A stretch of DNA of 64,000 bases from Pycnococcus provasolii (lineage: Eukaryota > Chlorophyta > Pseudoscourfieldiophyceae > Pseudoscourfieldiales > Pycnococcaceae), in contig OW568890.1 of NCBI GenBank assembly GCA_938743325.2, positions 434,001-498,000 of the forward strand, read 5' to 3'. The first letter of the stretch is position 1, and every line of letters begins with the position of its first letter. The notes below the pieces were generated by a model, which worked only from the letters and a program-made list of their open reading frames with translations, ran no database searches and had not been told where the DNA came from. A program made the position numbers and the translations under genes. Of the stretch, positions 33,201 to 42,776 are shown piece after piece.

Positions 33201-34870
33201 CTGAGTTTTCGGCGCTCATCTTCATTCGATTTGCTTACCCGATCTTAACATCGTTCATTCTGATGCAATTTTCAGTCGCCATTCTTCTGGATTTCTTCAC
33301 GGCGGAACGTGTTCGACGATCTGCTCTAAAGGATGTGAAGATGCGCCACGAATCACCGGATCATGCACTTGCACGTCTCTGTATGCGCGCTTCGGGGCAC
33401 CTAGATTATGGACGCGATACGATTAGCGGGCTGTTATATTGCATCGGCTGGAAGAATGTTGCCGCTGCCGTATTTACAGGCAACTCCAAGTGGCTAAATC
33501 CCAATCGCGGAATACGTGGATTTACCACCAATGATGTTGTCTTTTCTTCTCAACAAAAAACGGGGCGTTACGACGAGCCGTCTACGGACTCCGGCTCCGA
33601 AGAGGATGGAATGGATGATGTGGATTCTCATCCATATGATTACAACACGAATCCGCTGTCCCGATGGCAACGAACAATTCAAATGATTATGGTCATAAAC
33701 AGGGCACAGGCTTTGTTGGAAGATATTGTGAAACGAGTCGATGATCGTGTTGAGGAAGAACGTAAGAGCAAGAAAACAGTGAGCGATGTTTCATGGGCAG
33801 ACAATCTTAATCCAGCTAATCGAGTATATAATGCTCTTGAACCTCAACCATCTTTAATTGCGGGAGATGTGCGGCAGCGTGGCCTTAGGAGTGATACATC
33901 ACGATTTCTGCGAATGAATCAGGCGGATCGCCAGGAAATTGCTGTTCCTGTGTTAGGACAGATAGGACCGACTGCGCTGGGCGAGTTGTTGTATGAGGTT
34001 CATCAATTAATGCTGGGATTTCGAGCATCAGACACTAAGGTTGCACAAGATGGCAATGTTCAAATCATGCTTGGGAACAGTCCCTCTTCACCTTTCGTCA
34101 ATATCGAATTCGATCAGACACCTAGACCTCGACGAGTCAAGCGGAGGCGAGAAATTGAGGGTATTATATATCAATTTGCGACGAGGAGTGATCAGGAGCG
34201 TCTCCTCAGCAGAACGGATCATCTCCAAGATGCAAAGTATCGGATGGTTCTGCGGAATATCTGCACACGTATAGCTAATCGCATGGTGCACGACGTCGGC
34301 GCACGTGCGGGGTCGGAATTCGACCATTTTACGGGGGTTGCACTGTCGCAGTCGGTGCTCCGTCGCGCGCGCGACACTGCCAAGTGCATGTGCGCGGTGA
34401 CAGCTGACATGCTGGCGCTGAATGAACCCATCTTGCAGGTTACTACTACTAGTTCGGACATATTATCTACGCCCGACATGCAAGCATCAAGACGACGCAC
34501 GAGCTTCGCAAATATGCTATTCTCGTTTTCAGGTACGGGTCTGAATTCTCGACGCCGCCGCCGCGACGTCGTTGATGGCGTATGGACGTTAGGAGTTGGC
34601 GTGGTTGGAATCGTTTCAGAGATACCGTGGAAAATGACTGGAATGATGTTTAACATGTGCCGCGGAAAGTTACCATTTTCCCGTCATAACGCCGACAATT
34701 TTGATTCTAACATCATGCAAGGAGGCAGCGCGAGTTTGTGGGATGAGACTGACGGCATCTCAGCTATAATCAGACAGCCCTCTTCGTCGCGCGGAGCGTT
34801 TTCATTTTTGGGTGGAAAGAGAAAGCAGAAGCGAGAACAAGTCCGTGACATCCTCACCGGTGGGTACTGA
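24210..34870 (+). CDS. Giant polycystin-type (PKD2-like) cation channel with hydroxyproline-rich extracellular loop
   Basis: One two-exon gene: 24210-30417 joined to 30576-34870, giving about 3500 residues. The splice restores one frame (codon GGT across the junction). A first membrane helix (AFLWLLLLAIYVLYV) lies near residue 60. A very long exoplasmic part follows: a Cys-rich segment, a Pro/Ser-Pro4 tract (about 360-553), FG-GAP-like beta-propeller repeats with WNQMG and LSGDG words (about 554-960), a second Pro-rich tract (1170-1360), and several HYR/DUF5011-like Ig domains (1364-2069, for example YIDAGATCADDVDG). Exon 2 adds the polycystin (TOP) domain, then five more hydrophobic helices to FILMQFSVAILLDFF at 33250-33300 and a long cytosolic tail. 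The layout suits a ciliary or surface channel. It is convergent with the cupin gene. Confidence 0.85.
30418..30575 (+). other. Spliceosomal intron in the polycystin gene
   Basis: 158 bp. The donor is AAG|GTAGGTTT and the acceptor is a pyrimidine-rich run ending TTTAG|GTTGGG. The upstream exon ends in phase 1 and the downstream exon supplies two bases, so the frame is restored exactly. Without splicing, the first exon would stop after 16 intron-encoded residues. It is the only intron in the window that I can support this well. Confidence 0.8.
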
Positions 34871-34931
34871 ACTACCGGATTAATGTTCCATGAATCTTAT
34901 GTTATTACTGTATGCAAGTTATTTCATATAT

Positions 34932-35729
34932 TCACAGTCCCTCGATGGCCATAAAGGTTCCATCGTCCGCGCGCACAACCTTGGTGATGTTCTTGACGAC
35001 ACCTCCGGTGCTAGGTATGCCGCCGTAGATGTGCGGGAATCGCATTCCGCCGCTCTGCTCCTTCGTCAACGCCGCCGTGGTCCCCACGGGACTCGGGTCC
35101 TCGAACTTCAGCGTGATGTTCGCCTCCGCCAAACTTGATCGTGTCATGTGCAAACAGAGCCACTCGCCCTCTGTGTCCTTGTAGAAGTGGTTCGCGACGC
35201 CAATGAGGTACTGCGGGTCGGCGGTGGCGTGCGTGAACTTTTCCGACTTGTACGTCGGAGGGTAGTACGTCGCGCCTGATTCCACGCACGCGTCCCAGAT
35301 CTTCTTTTGCACGAGGTGGTAAATATTCGTGTGCGTGTCGTGCGCGGGCCTCTGTCCTTCCGTTTCTTCGCGGAAGATGTTGGTTGGTGAGAATGCCGGT
35401 AAGCAGACGGCAACATACTCGGCATCTTCTGTAAATTTCCACTGGACACGTTCCCCTTTCGCGAGGAAGATGGCCTGGTTGGCGGCGGCGACAAGAGGTG
35501 GACCGTGCGAGTGAAGGATGGTAACCGATCCCTTCAAAATGAGAACATATTCGTCAAAGGACGGCGCTTGATAATCTTCCGCGAATCCTCCTGAGGCGTG
35601 AACGTGCGCCATGGAGATATCCGAGGTTTCCGGTGTGGGGTTGCATGACGCGTTGCCGAAGTACTCCTTGATGGAGACCTTTTGGGGTATGGCGACGACT
35701 TCGACGGGTGACGGCACGAGGCGGGGCAT
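34932..35729 (-). CDS. Cupin-DUF952 fusion protein
   Basis: A 265-residue protein with two parts. The first (about 15-110) is a small cupin barrel: SMAHVHASGG, SFDEYVLILKGSVTI and KGERVQWKF give the usual His/Glu strand pattern. The second (about 125-265) fits DUF952: NIYHLVQKKIWDAC, TYYPPTYKSEKFTHAT, EWLCLHMTRSSL, RFPHIYGGI. Its activity is unknown; DUF952 proteins are small enzymes-like domains without a firm assignment. The ATG at 35729 is the first in the frame. The 3' end is 61 bp from that of the polycystin gene. Confidence 0.82.
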   Translation of the reverse strand: MPRLVPSPVEVVAIPQKVSIKEYFGNASCNPTPETSDISMAHVHASGGFAEDYQAPSFDEYVLILKGSVTILHSHGPPLVAAANQAIFLAKGERVQWKFTEDAEYVAVCLPAFSPTNIFREETEGQRPAHDTHTNIYHLVQKKIWDACVESGATYYPPTYKSEKFTHATADPQYLIGVANHFYKDTEGEWLCLHMTRSSLAEANITLKFEDPSPVGTTAALTKEQSGGMRFPHIYGGIPSTGGVVKNITKVVRADDGTFMAIEGL

Positions 35730-35876
35730 GATTCTGGATCGGATGTGGAACAAGTGAAATTGGGATCTCCCGGGAAGCAAACGCGTGGCTGGGAAAGGAG
35801 CTCGGAGGGAGGCTCCGAGGAGATTCAGGGGGCTCCAGGCTGCCAGGAGAAATATGTACCTTAAATGGTCGGGCTT

Positions 35877-36672
35877 TTAGGTCTGCCCGCGTTGAAACCC
35901 TATGAAAAATACTTGGGCTTTTAGGTCCGTCCCAGTTGAAAACTTATGGAAAAAATAGTTGGCTTTTAGGTCCGTCCCAGTTGAAAAGCCTTGGGAAAAA
36001 TGCTTGGCTTTTAGGTCCGTCCCAGTTGAAAAACCTTGGGAAAAATGCTTGGCTTTTAGGTCCGTCCCAGTTGAAAAACCTTGGGAAAAATGCTTGGCTT
36101 TTAGGTCCGTCCCAGTTGAAAAGCCTTGGGAAAAATGCTTGGCTTTTAGGTCCGTCCCAGTTGAAAAACCTTGGGAAAAATGCTTGGCTTTTAGGTCCGT
36201 CCCAGTTGAAAAGGTTTGGGAAAAATGCTTGGCTTTTAGGTCCGTCCCAGTTGAAAAGCCTTGGGAAAAATGCTTGGCTTTTAGGTCCGTCCCAGTTGAA
36301 AAGGTTTGGGAAAAATGCTTGGCTTTTAGGTCCGTCCCAGTTGAAAAGCCTTGGGAAAAATGCTTGGCTTTTAGGTCCGTCCCAGTTGAAAAGGTTTGGT
36401 TGAAAAGGTTGGCTTTTAGGTCCGTCCCAGTTGAAAAGGTTTGGGTGAAAAGGTTGGCTTTTAGGTCCGTCCCAGTTGAAAAGGTTTGGTTGAAAAGGTT
36501 GGCTTTTAGGTCCGTCCCAGTTGAAAAGGTTTGGGTGAAAAGGTTGGCTTTTAGGTCCGTCCCAGTTGAAAAGGTTTGGGTGAAAAGGTTGGCTTTTAGG
36601 TCCGTCCCAGTTGAAAAGCCTTGGGAAAATGCTTGGCTTTTAGGTCCGTCCCAGTTGAAAACTGAAAAGGTT
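35877..36672. repeat. 45-bp minisatellite, about 18 units
   Basis: A tandem array whose units each carry TTTTAGGTCCGTCCCAGTTG; the TCCGTCCC word recurs at 35926, 35971, 36016 and every 45 bp to 36601. Units come in two main forms (ending AAGCCTTGGGAAAAATGCTT or AAGGTTTGGNTGAAAAGGTT). The forms alternate in places, giving a 90-bp higher-order pattern around 36121-36376. As 45 is a multiple of three, both strands stay open (FSTGTDLKA on minus, LAFRSVPVE on plus). I treat it as non-coding unless transcripts show otherwise. Confidence 0.93.
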
Positions 36673-36964
36673 TGCAAGGATGATGGCCGGCCCTTGCATC
36701 GTGGCCCCTTGCATCGCCCTTGCGGTTACCTTTACGTGTCGTCGTCCGGACGATGGGCGCCTTTTATTACCTTAATCGCAGGGGCCCACAAGGTGTCGAG
36801 GTTAGGTACTTTGGTGGCCTTATTAGGCCGCAGCCCTCAGCTCAGCTCAGCGTCTGTGTTCTCAGAAAGACTTCGGCCGGCCTCCATCCCACTCCCCCCA
36901 TCAGAAATCAGAAATCAGAATTCAGAATTCAGAAGTCGACAAACATAATATCGTATCATAGCAT

Positions 36965-39751
36965 ATGCCAACGTCGTCGACGTCGCCGCTCGCTCAGCGT
37001 TATAATCGTATGAAGACGTCGAAGACGTTCTTAATGATTGGCAACTACCCCGACCTGAAAGACGCGTTAGTGAGAAGAGGGTGGGTCGAAGTGCACGCCT
37101 CCGACGACTCCGCATCCGCCGCCGAGCTCAGGTTCGACCTCAAGTGGACCACCAAGGCGCGCGACATCGACCACAAAACACTCGCGCCGCACCAAATCGT
37201 CAACCACTTCCAGAACTCGTACAAAGCGCTCACGACAAAAGTCGGACTCGGCAACTCAATACGAGGCGCGATGAACTGGGTCGACAACTTCAGCGAAGAC
37301 GCAGTCTTCCCCAGGTGCTATGACCTGTCGGAAAGACACGAGTACGCCGCGTTCGTCGCGGACTTCATATGGGGTGCGGCTGAAGGTGTGCTCAAAAGAA
37401 CAATCGAAGACGGGGGACTCATGCAAGATGGCGTGCCAACGCTGAACGTTGTCAAGACTGCACTCCTTGTCGTCGAACAAAAGGTGAGGTACACGAGACA
37501 CTTACGCGACGACGAACACCTCGAAGACGTCAACCAGAAGAGCGGCGCCGAAGATGACGACGACGACGACGACGCGAACTGCCGCATGCTGCCTGCAGGA
37601 CTAAGGGAGGCAGAACTTTCTGCACTGTACAACTGCGCGCATTTCACCAGGCGGCCACAACGCGCAGCTAAGGGCGCCGCCGCCTCACGCAAGCGCGGCG
37701 GCTCCACCCCACGTCAAAGCCACATCACCTACAGCACGGAGTCGTCGTCGTCCGCCGAAGTGACGTGCTGCACGCCATTAGACGCGCAGCTTATGCAGCG
37801 CGTTGAGCGCGGTCTCAGCCTCGTTTCTGATCCAAAGTATTGGCCGCAGGCTTCGACGGACGGCAAGCTGAACGTGTGGATCATAAAGCCAGCTGGCAAG
37901 TCACGAGGGCGCGGCATCAGACTCTTCAACAATCTCGACGCACTTCGAAGTCACCTCGCGCATGGGTCGTATCGTCACGACGACGACAAGGAAAACGACG
38001 ACGACGGCGGCGGCGACGACAAGACGCAGAGAGAAAAGGCGGCGAGCGCGCGTGGCTATGGTGCGCCAAATCCCGAGGGCGGTGTCGAGCAGTGGGTCGC
38101 GCAGCGGTACATCGAGAGGCCGCTCACGGTGCACGGTCGGAAGTTTGACATCAGGCAGTGGGTCCTCGTCACGGAGTGGGAACCGCTTACCATCTGGATG
38201 CACCAGGAATGCTACATCCGCCTATGTGCGGAGGACTACGACGCGCGCGACATCGAAAATAGATTCAGGCACCTGTCGAACAACTCAATCGCGAAATACA
38301 GCAAGGAGCACAAGAAGAATTACATTGGCAGCCATAACATGCTCACACGCAAGGAATTTTCCGACTACCTCGCGGAGAACGTCGAGGGCGCCGACGAAGA
38401 GACGTTTGACATCAAGATGTACCCGAAGATCATGCGCACGATCATCGCAACGATACGGTGTGCCCAGGGGACTGTCGAGCCGCGTGCAAACTCGTTTGAG
38501 TTGTACGGATACGACTTCACGGTGGATGATAATCTCAACACCTGGCTCCTAGAGGTGAACTCGAGCCCGAGCCTGGAACACAGCACGGAGGTCACGTCGT
38601 CTGCGGTGAAAAACATGTGCGAGGACCTGTGCAAGGTGATTGTGGACTTGCCACAGACGATTGGCAAGCGACATTCGCGACGTGGAAAGCACGCACTTTT
38701 TACCGAGAGCGACGGGGTGGCCGCAACACAAAAGGAAGGAAGCGGCGGCGGCGGCGGCGGCGGCGGCGACACGTTCACTCCCCTTCAAACGGCCGTAGAC
38801 ACAGGCGCGTGGCAATGCGTTTTTCGAGCAGATATGTCGAGTACTCGCATGGCTGGATGGATTAGTACTGAGCTCATGGTGACTGGCGATGCCATCGATT
38901 ATAAGACGCCAGAGATTGTTATTCAGCAACAGGCACAGATGCGCGAGTACAGGGAAGCTGAACGGCAGCGACATCACCAGAAACTTCGCGAAATTGCGGA
39001 GAAAGTTCGCGAAGAACGATTGGCAAAAGTAGAGGCGGAGCGTTCGGAACAAAGCAAATTACATCGCCGCCGTCGAAGAACTATGCTCGAACTAGCGGCA
39101 AAGTCGGTGGCGCGCCTGGAGGTGAAGGAAACGCCCACCGAACCGGTTGTGGAGGAGGATGCCGCACCTGCACTATCATCGAGCCCTACAGAACTCTTCC
39201 CGCCTCAAAGGCGCCGCCTGCGTCCCATCAGCGCAAGGAAACATTCGAAAGAAACAATGGAACGGATACGAGCGCATGCAGAAAGGCAGCGCATGAGTCG
39301 TATGCTTCCCCCGTGGATTCGGCGTATGCAGGCGCTCGAGGAAACCAAGATTACGAACAAAGTGGACGGGGATGCGAAGAGCGATGACGACGACTACGCC
39401 AATGAGACTCGGCAGAATTCCACTTCGACCGCGAGTCTGGAGCGCAAAATCGGACTTTCTAGATTCAACTTTGGGGCGAGCCATGTCGCGTATTCACTCC
39501 CAAGCATACGTTTAACTACGGATGAGATGCCGCTTGGCCTCGATTTGGGGTCGTCGACGATCCCGTCGTTTCGCGCGCCCCCAGGCTCATACGCCGCCAG
39601 CGTGGCTGAATCGATGATAAATCGTCTGACGCCAACGCCGCCGTTCGAAGAGAGCGGCACCGAGTTCAACTTGACGACGGCTTTCACCACGCGCTTTGTG
39701 CCGCTGAACAGCCGACCTAAGGCTTTACTGCGCCTCAGACCAAGGCCCTAG
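36965..39751 (+). CDS. TTLL3: TTLL3-type tubulin glycylase (tubulin tyrosine ligase-like)
   Basis: An ATP-grasp ligase that would add glycine to tubulin in cilia. The 928-residue protein opens with the TTLL3/8 signature region (IVNHFQNSYKALTTKVGL, FPRCYDLSERHEY). The TTL core contains KPAGKSRGRGI, VAQRYIERPLTVHGRKFDIR then QWVLVTEW, HLSNNSIAKY, SFELYGYDFTVD and WLLEVNSSPSLEHST, covering ATP-binding and catalytic positions (about 300-555). A Glu/Arg-rich coiled coil (about 645-700) and a disordered tail follow. The regulatory subtype (initiating or elongating) cannot be told from sequence alone. Acidic and Gly runs interrupt the core, as is common in algal versions. Confidence 0.9.
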   Translation: MPTSSTSPLAQRYNRMKTSKTFLMIGNYPDLKDALVRRGWVEVHASDDSASAAELRFDLKWTTKARDIDHKTLAPHQIVNHFQNSYKALTTKVGLGNSIRGAMNWVDNFSEDAVFPRCYDLSERHEYAAFVADFIWGAAEGVLKRTIEDGGLMQDGVPTLNVVKTALLVVEQKVRYTRHLRDDEHLEDVNQKSGAEDDDDDDDANCRMLPAGLREAELSALYNCAHFTRRPQRAAKGAAASRKRGGSTPRQSHITYSTESSSSAEVTCCTPLDAQLMQRVERGLSLVSDPKYWPQASTDGKLNVWIIKPAGKSRGRGIRLFNNLDALRSHLAHGSYRHDDDKENDDDGGGDDKTQREKAASARGYGAPNPEGGVEQWVAQRYIERPLTVHGRKFDIRQWVLVTEWEPLTIWMHQECYIRLCAEDYDARDIENRFRHLSNNSIAKYSKEHKKNYIGSHNMLTRKEFSDYLAENVEGADEETFDIKMYPKIMRTIIATIRCAQGTVEPRANSFELYGYDFTVDDNLNTWLLEVNSSPSLEHSTEVTSSAVKNMCEDLCKVIVDLPQTIGKRHSRRGKHALFTESDGVAATQKEGSGGGGGGGGDTFTPLQTAVDTGAWQCVFRADMSSTRMAGWISTELMVTGDAIDYKTPEIVIQQQAQMREYREAERQRHHQKLREIAEKVREERLAKVEAERSEQSKLHRRRRRTMLELAAKSVARLEVKETPTEPVVEEDAAPALSSSPTELFPPQRRRLRPISARKHSKETMERIRAHAERQRMSRMLPPWIRRMQALEETKITNKVDGDAKSDDDDYANETRQNSTSTASLERKIGLSRFNFGASHVAYSLPSIRLTTDEMPLGLDLGSSTIPSFRAPPGSYAASVAESMINRLTPTPPFEESGTEFNLTTAFTTRFVPLNSRPKALLRLRPRP

Positions 39752-39876
39752 AAAAGGACGACGATGTTATATTATTGTAGCTTAAAAAATTGTAGGACTA
39801 TTGAAATCAATGAATAAAAAAAAGCCATCAATAACATAATAAAATCTATCGCGACACCATAAAAAATGCTACTTCT

Positions 39877-41457
39877 TCATGCCTTGATTGGCAGGCCAAT
39901 CATACCCGGACTGGGGAGAGGACTGGGGAGATTGACGCCAACGCCGTCGCCGTCCTCGGGAATGTGCACTCGCATTCCTCCACGTGTAGGTGATTCTGAA
40001 CCGAACAGATCAACAAACATTCCGGGCAAGCCGAGCTCACCATGAACATCCGGTGGCCCAGCATCAGGCGTGGGAGCACCACTGGTAGGAATTCCAAGGC
40101 TATGACCAACCACGACGAGATGTGGAGGTCGAGGACCAACGTGGTCATGCGAGGCTCGTACCTCACGCACGAGGGCGCCGCGTATGATCGGGTTGCCCAT
40201 CGCATCGTCGTCGTGACCTGCTGTGCCGTGATGGGGATTGGTATGGTGCGTGGTTCGGCGGTGCTGATGACGATGTCCGTTGGATGTATCTGGGACAGAT
40301 GTGCTGTGAAGCAGTGCCTCGAACGCCATCTCGCACCCGGAGCTAGCATCTGCCTCAATTGTGGCTGGCGCGAGCGTGTGAAAAACGCTCATGCTGTGTC
40401 GAATCGCCTCCGCCGCGTTGAGCTGTTCGCCACGCATATGGTACAGACGTGCTAACAACAGCCACGCCTTGCCCACATGCGCGTGCTCTGGTCCGAAAGC
40501 ACGCGCCAGCGTGTCGATGTGCTCACGCAGTGCGCGCGGATCCAGCCGCCTTGGGTCGGATTTAGAGGGCATAAAGCCAGGCCAGCGATTGTCTCCACGT
40601 CCACCGCCACGGTTGCGCCGCCGAGCAGCAGCGTTCGATCCGCCGCGTGGAGCAGCATTTAGTGGCATCGGCGGTCGATCGAGGTCGAGTGCAAATGCGT
40701 CAAGCGGCAGCGCCATATCCATCGCATCGCCGGCGCCAGCTTGGTGAGCAAAGTCCGCGAAGAGAGTGTCCTCGGCGAGCACGTTCGCTGCGTCAGGCGA
40801 GGGAAAGGAGAAGTCGTTGTTGGGTGCCTTGCGCTTCTTTGGCCTCGACCGGTTCGCGCCGGAAGTGCCATTCGTTCTGGCTGGCGGCGGCGGCACCGGC
40901 ACGACAGAGGGCGGCCTCTTCTTGCTGCTCCCGGGCTTCGGCGGCGACCTGATGCGAGCGGTTGCCTGCGGCGGTCGCGCGGCACCCACGATGGCAGGTC
41001 CGAGCGAAAACCCGCGAGCTGCATCCTTCGCACGCGCTTTCGATGGACTGTAGCCATTCGGCTGCGGCGGTGGCGGCGCCTCTGTGCGCAGCCTCTTTGG
41101 CCAGCTCGAGGGCAGCCGAGGCTGTTCCATTCCCACCTCGAGCGCAACCTCTCCGAGATAGTTATTGTCCTCGCCGTCGTTGATTCCGCCGTTCACCGCG
41201 TTCATGGCCTCGTCGTCGATATCGAGGTCAACATCGTTCTGTGCTTTGTCTGGCAGCCCAACGCCCGCGTTGTTCTCCGGACTCGTTTTATCGTTTCCCG
41301 TCTCCGCCGCTTCCTCGGCTGCCGCAAACGTTGCTAGCGCCTGCCGTAGGTCGCACATCGTGTTGACAAAGGGAGCACGGGCGTGATGGTGAAGGTGATG
41401 AAAGTCGTAAGGCCATTGTAAGTGCGACGAGTTTTGCGTGGATGTGGACGTCGCCAT
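39877..41457 (-). CDS. Uncharacterised nuclear-looking protein with a TPR-like helix pair
   Basis: A 526-residue protein that I do not recognise. It is mostly low-complexity (acidic 60-110, Pro/Arg-rich 120-300) with a probable nuclear localisation signal, RPKKRKAPNND. Residues about 310-370 look folded and TPR-like (LREHIDTLARAFGPEHAHVG then KAWLLLARLYHMRGEQLNA). The C-terminus is His/Pro/Gly-rich. The ATG at 41457 (MATSTSTQN) is the first in frame. It is convergent with the TTLL3-type gene, 125 bp away. A chromatin or transcription role is only a guess. Confidence 0.65.
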   Translation of the reverse strand: MATSTSTQNSSHLQWPYDFHHLHHHARAPFVNTMCDLRQALATFAAAEEAAETGNDKTSPENNAGVGLPDKAQNDVDLDIDDEAMNAVNGGINDGEDNNYLGEVALEVGMEQPRLPSSWPKRLRTEAPPPPQPNGYSPSKARAKDAARGFSLGPAIVGAARPPQATARIRSPPKPGSSKKRPPSVVPVPPPPARTNGTSGANRSRPKKRKAPNNDFSFPSPDAANVLAEDTLFADFAHQAGAGDAMDMALPLDAFALDLDRPPMPLNAAPRGGSNAAARRRNRGGGRGDNRWPGFMPSKSDPRRLDPRALREHIDTLARAFGPEHAHVGKAWLLLARLYHMRGEQLNAAEAIRHSMSVFHTLAPATIEADASSGCEMAFEALLHSTSVPDTSNGHRHQHRRTTHHTNPHHGTAGHDDDAMGNPIIRGALVREVRASHDHVGPRPPHLVVVGHSLGIPTSGAPTPDAGPPDVHGELGLPGMFVDLFGSESPTRGGMRVHIPEDGDGVGVNLPSPLPSPGMIGLPIKA

Positions 41458-41628
41458 GTGCCAGGTCGATGATGGATGGTGCACGACGAATGACGGATGG
41501 TGGTGCACGAGCGAGCGAGGGGGGGAAAAACAGTCGAACAAGGCGAAGGAAAGCACGGGGTTAGGGATGGGACGATATGCGTGTGTTGCGCGTGTGTTTG
41601 TGTGTGTGTGTGTCGTTGTGAGTGTTTG

Positions 41629-41763
41629 CTATGAAGTGCCGAAGCTTTGTCGACGAAAAATGAGTCCGTCGTTGGGATTGATGGCGGACGCGGCGCCGTT
41701 GATCGGGGGTTTGACCAACGGCCGCTTCGCCCGCGGCCCGGTTGGTGACGTGGCGCGTTCCAT
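41629..41763 (-). CDS. Possible 44-residue small protein or terminal exon
   Basis: A short minus-strand frame starting MERATSPTGPRAKRPL and ending FRRQSFGTS. It looks more protein-like than its surroundings. Upstream in the same frame a Gly-rich frame (42129-41776) ends at GAG|GTACGT, a good splice-donor match, so it might be part of a small spliced gene. I could not place a matching acceptor. Weak evidence. Confidence 0.2.
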   Translation of the reverse strand: MERATSPTGPRAKRPLVKPPINGAASAINPNDGLIFRRQSFGTS

Positions 41764-42553
41764 CAAGAGTCAACGTACCTCGTCATGCGTCTCCGCGGCT
41801 GTCGCCCCAGAGGCGGCGGCCGCACTCCTGCGCGTCTTGCGCTGCGTCTCCGGCGTCGTCGCAAGACGCGCAGGCGTCGGCGTTGTTTGAGCTCGCACGA
41901 CCTCTCCCGCCCGCGACGGCGTCGCCGGCCCCCCCGGGCGGTCGGCCTTCAACTGAGCGCGTGTAACTCTGTGCGGCGAGCTAACAGAGGCCCCGGGAAA
42001 AAGCCCCTCTGAAACACCACCTGTATTTAAGGCCACCATCGCTGAAACACCACCACCACCACCACCACCACCACCACCACCGGTATTGTTCACGCCATTT
42101 CCCGGGGAAGTGCCATGCAGCGATCCCATGTTGGTCTGGGTTGTCTCCCGGGAAGGTCGGTCGGGAGAAGGGGAAGGAGAAACGTCGTCTCGGAGACGAC
42201 GACGATCCCCTCAAGCAACTGGCCTTCTTTTCCATCGCACTCACGCTTGCCACTTGCTTGCCACTTGCTTGCCACTTGCGAGAAGAACCAGGTTCACCGA
42301 GGCAAGCGGCACAACCTCTAACCTTATGATGTTAGGGAAAGCTTTGGTTGACGCGGACTGCGTTGATAATTGATAGTTGATTTTCCCTGGATTTTACTCC
42401 TGGATTTTGTGAGCACGATTCTGTGTTGGGTTGTGTATCGTGTGTCGACATCGTCCTTTTTTTTGGCGACTTTTCCTTTTTGTTTTAGTGTAGAAATTTT
42501 GGCGAATTTTGAGGATATTTGAGGAAAAGATGAACTTTTCACATGTTTGATCT

Positions 42554-42776
42554 ATTGCAGGAAACAACCAACCATGGCACGAATATCGATATCTCCCCTT
42601 TTCCACCGAATAAGTTTGCAATAACTTTGGAATAACTTTAGACCTAAGTTAGGTCCAAACCCTCGACCTAACCCTCGACTGATTAGGCATTTCTTTGGAA
42701 TAAGTTTTCCTTTTCTTTTCCTTTTCTTTTCCCCGAGATATCGATATTCGTGCCATGGTTGGTTGTTTCCTGCAAT
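42554..42776. repeat. Perfect 42-bp inverted repeat with 139-bp loop
   Basis: The arms at 42554-42595 and 42735-42776 are exact reverse complements, each containing AACAACCAACCATGGCACGA or its complement. The match ends abruptly at both sides. The loop contains CTCGACCTAACCCTCGAC, a degenerate telomere-like run, and TTTTCC repeats. No target-site duplication is obvious. Confidence 0.95.

Noticed and set aside
35877-36672. CRISPR-like regular array
   Set aside because: Units are contiguous 45-bp tandem repeats with no unique spacers, in a eukaryotic setting.
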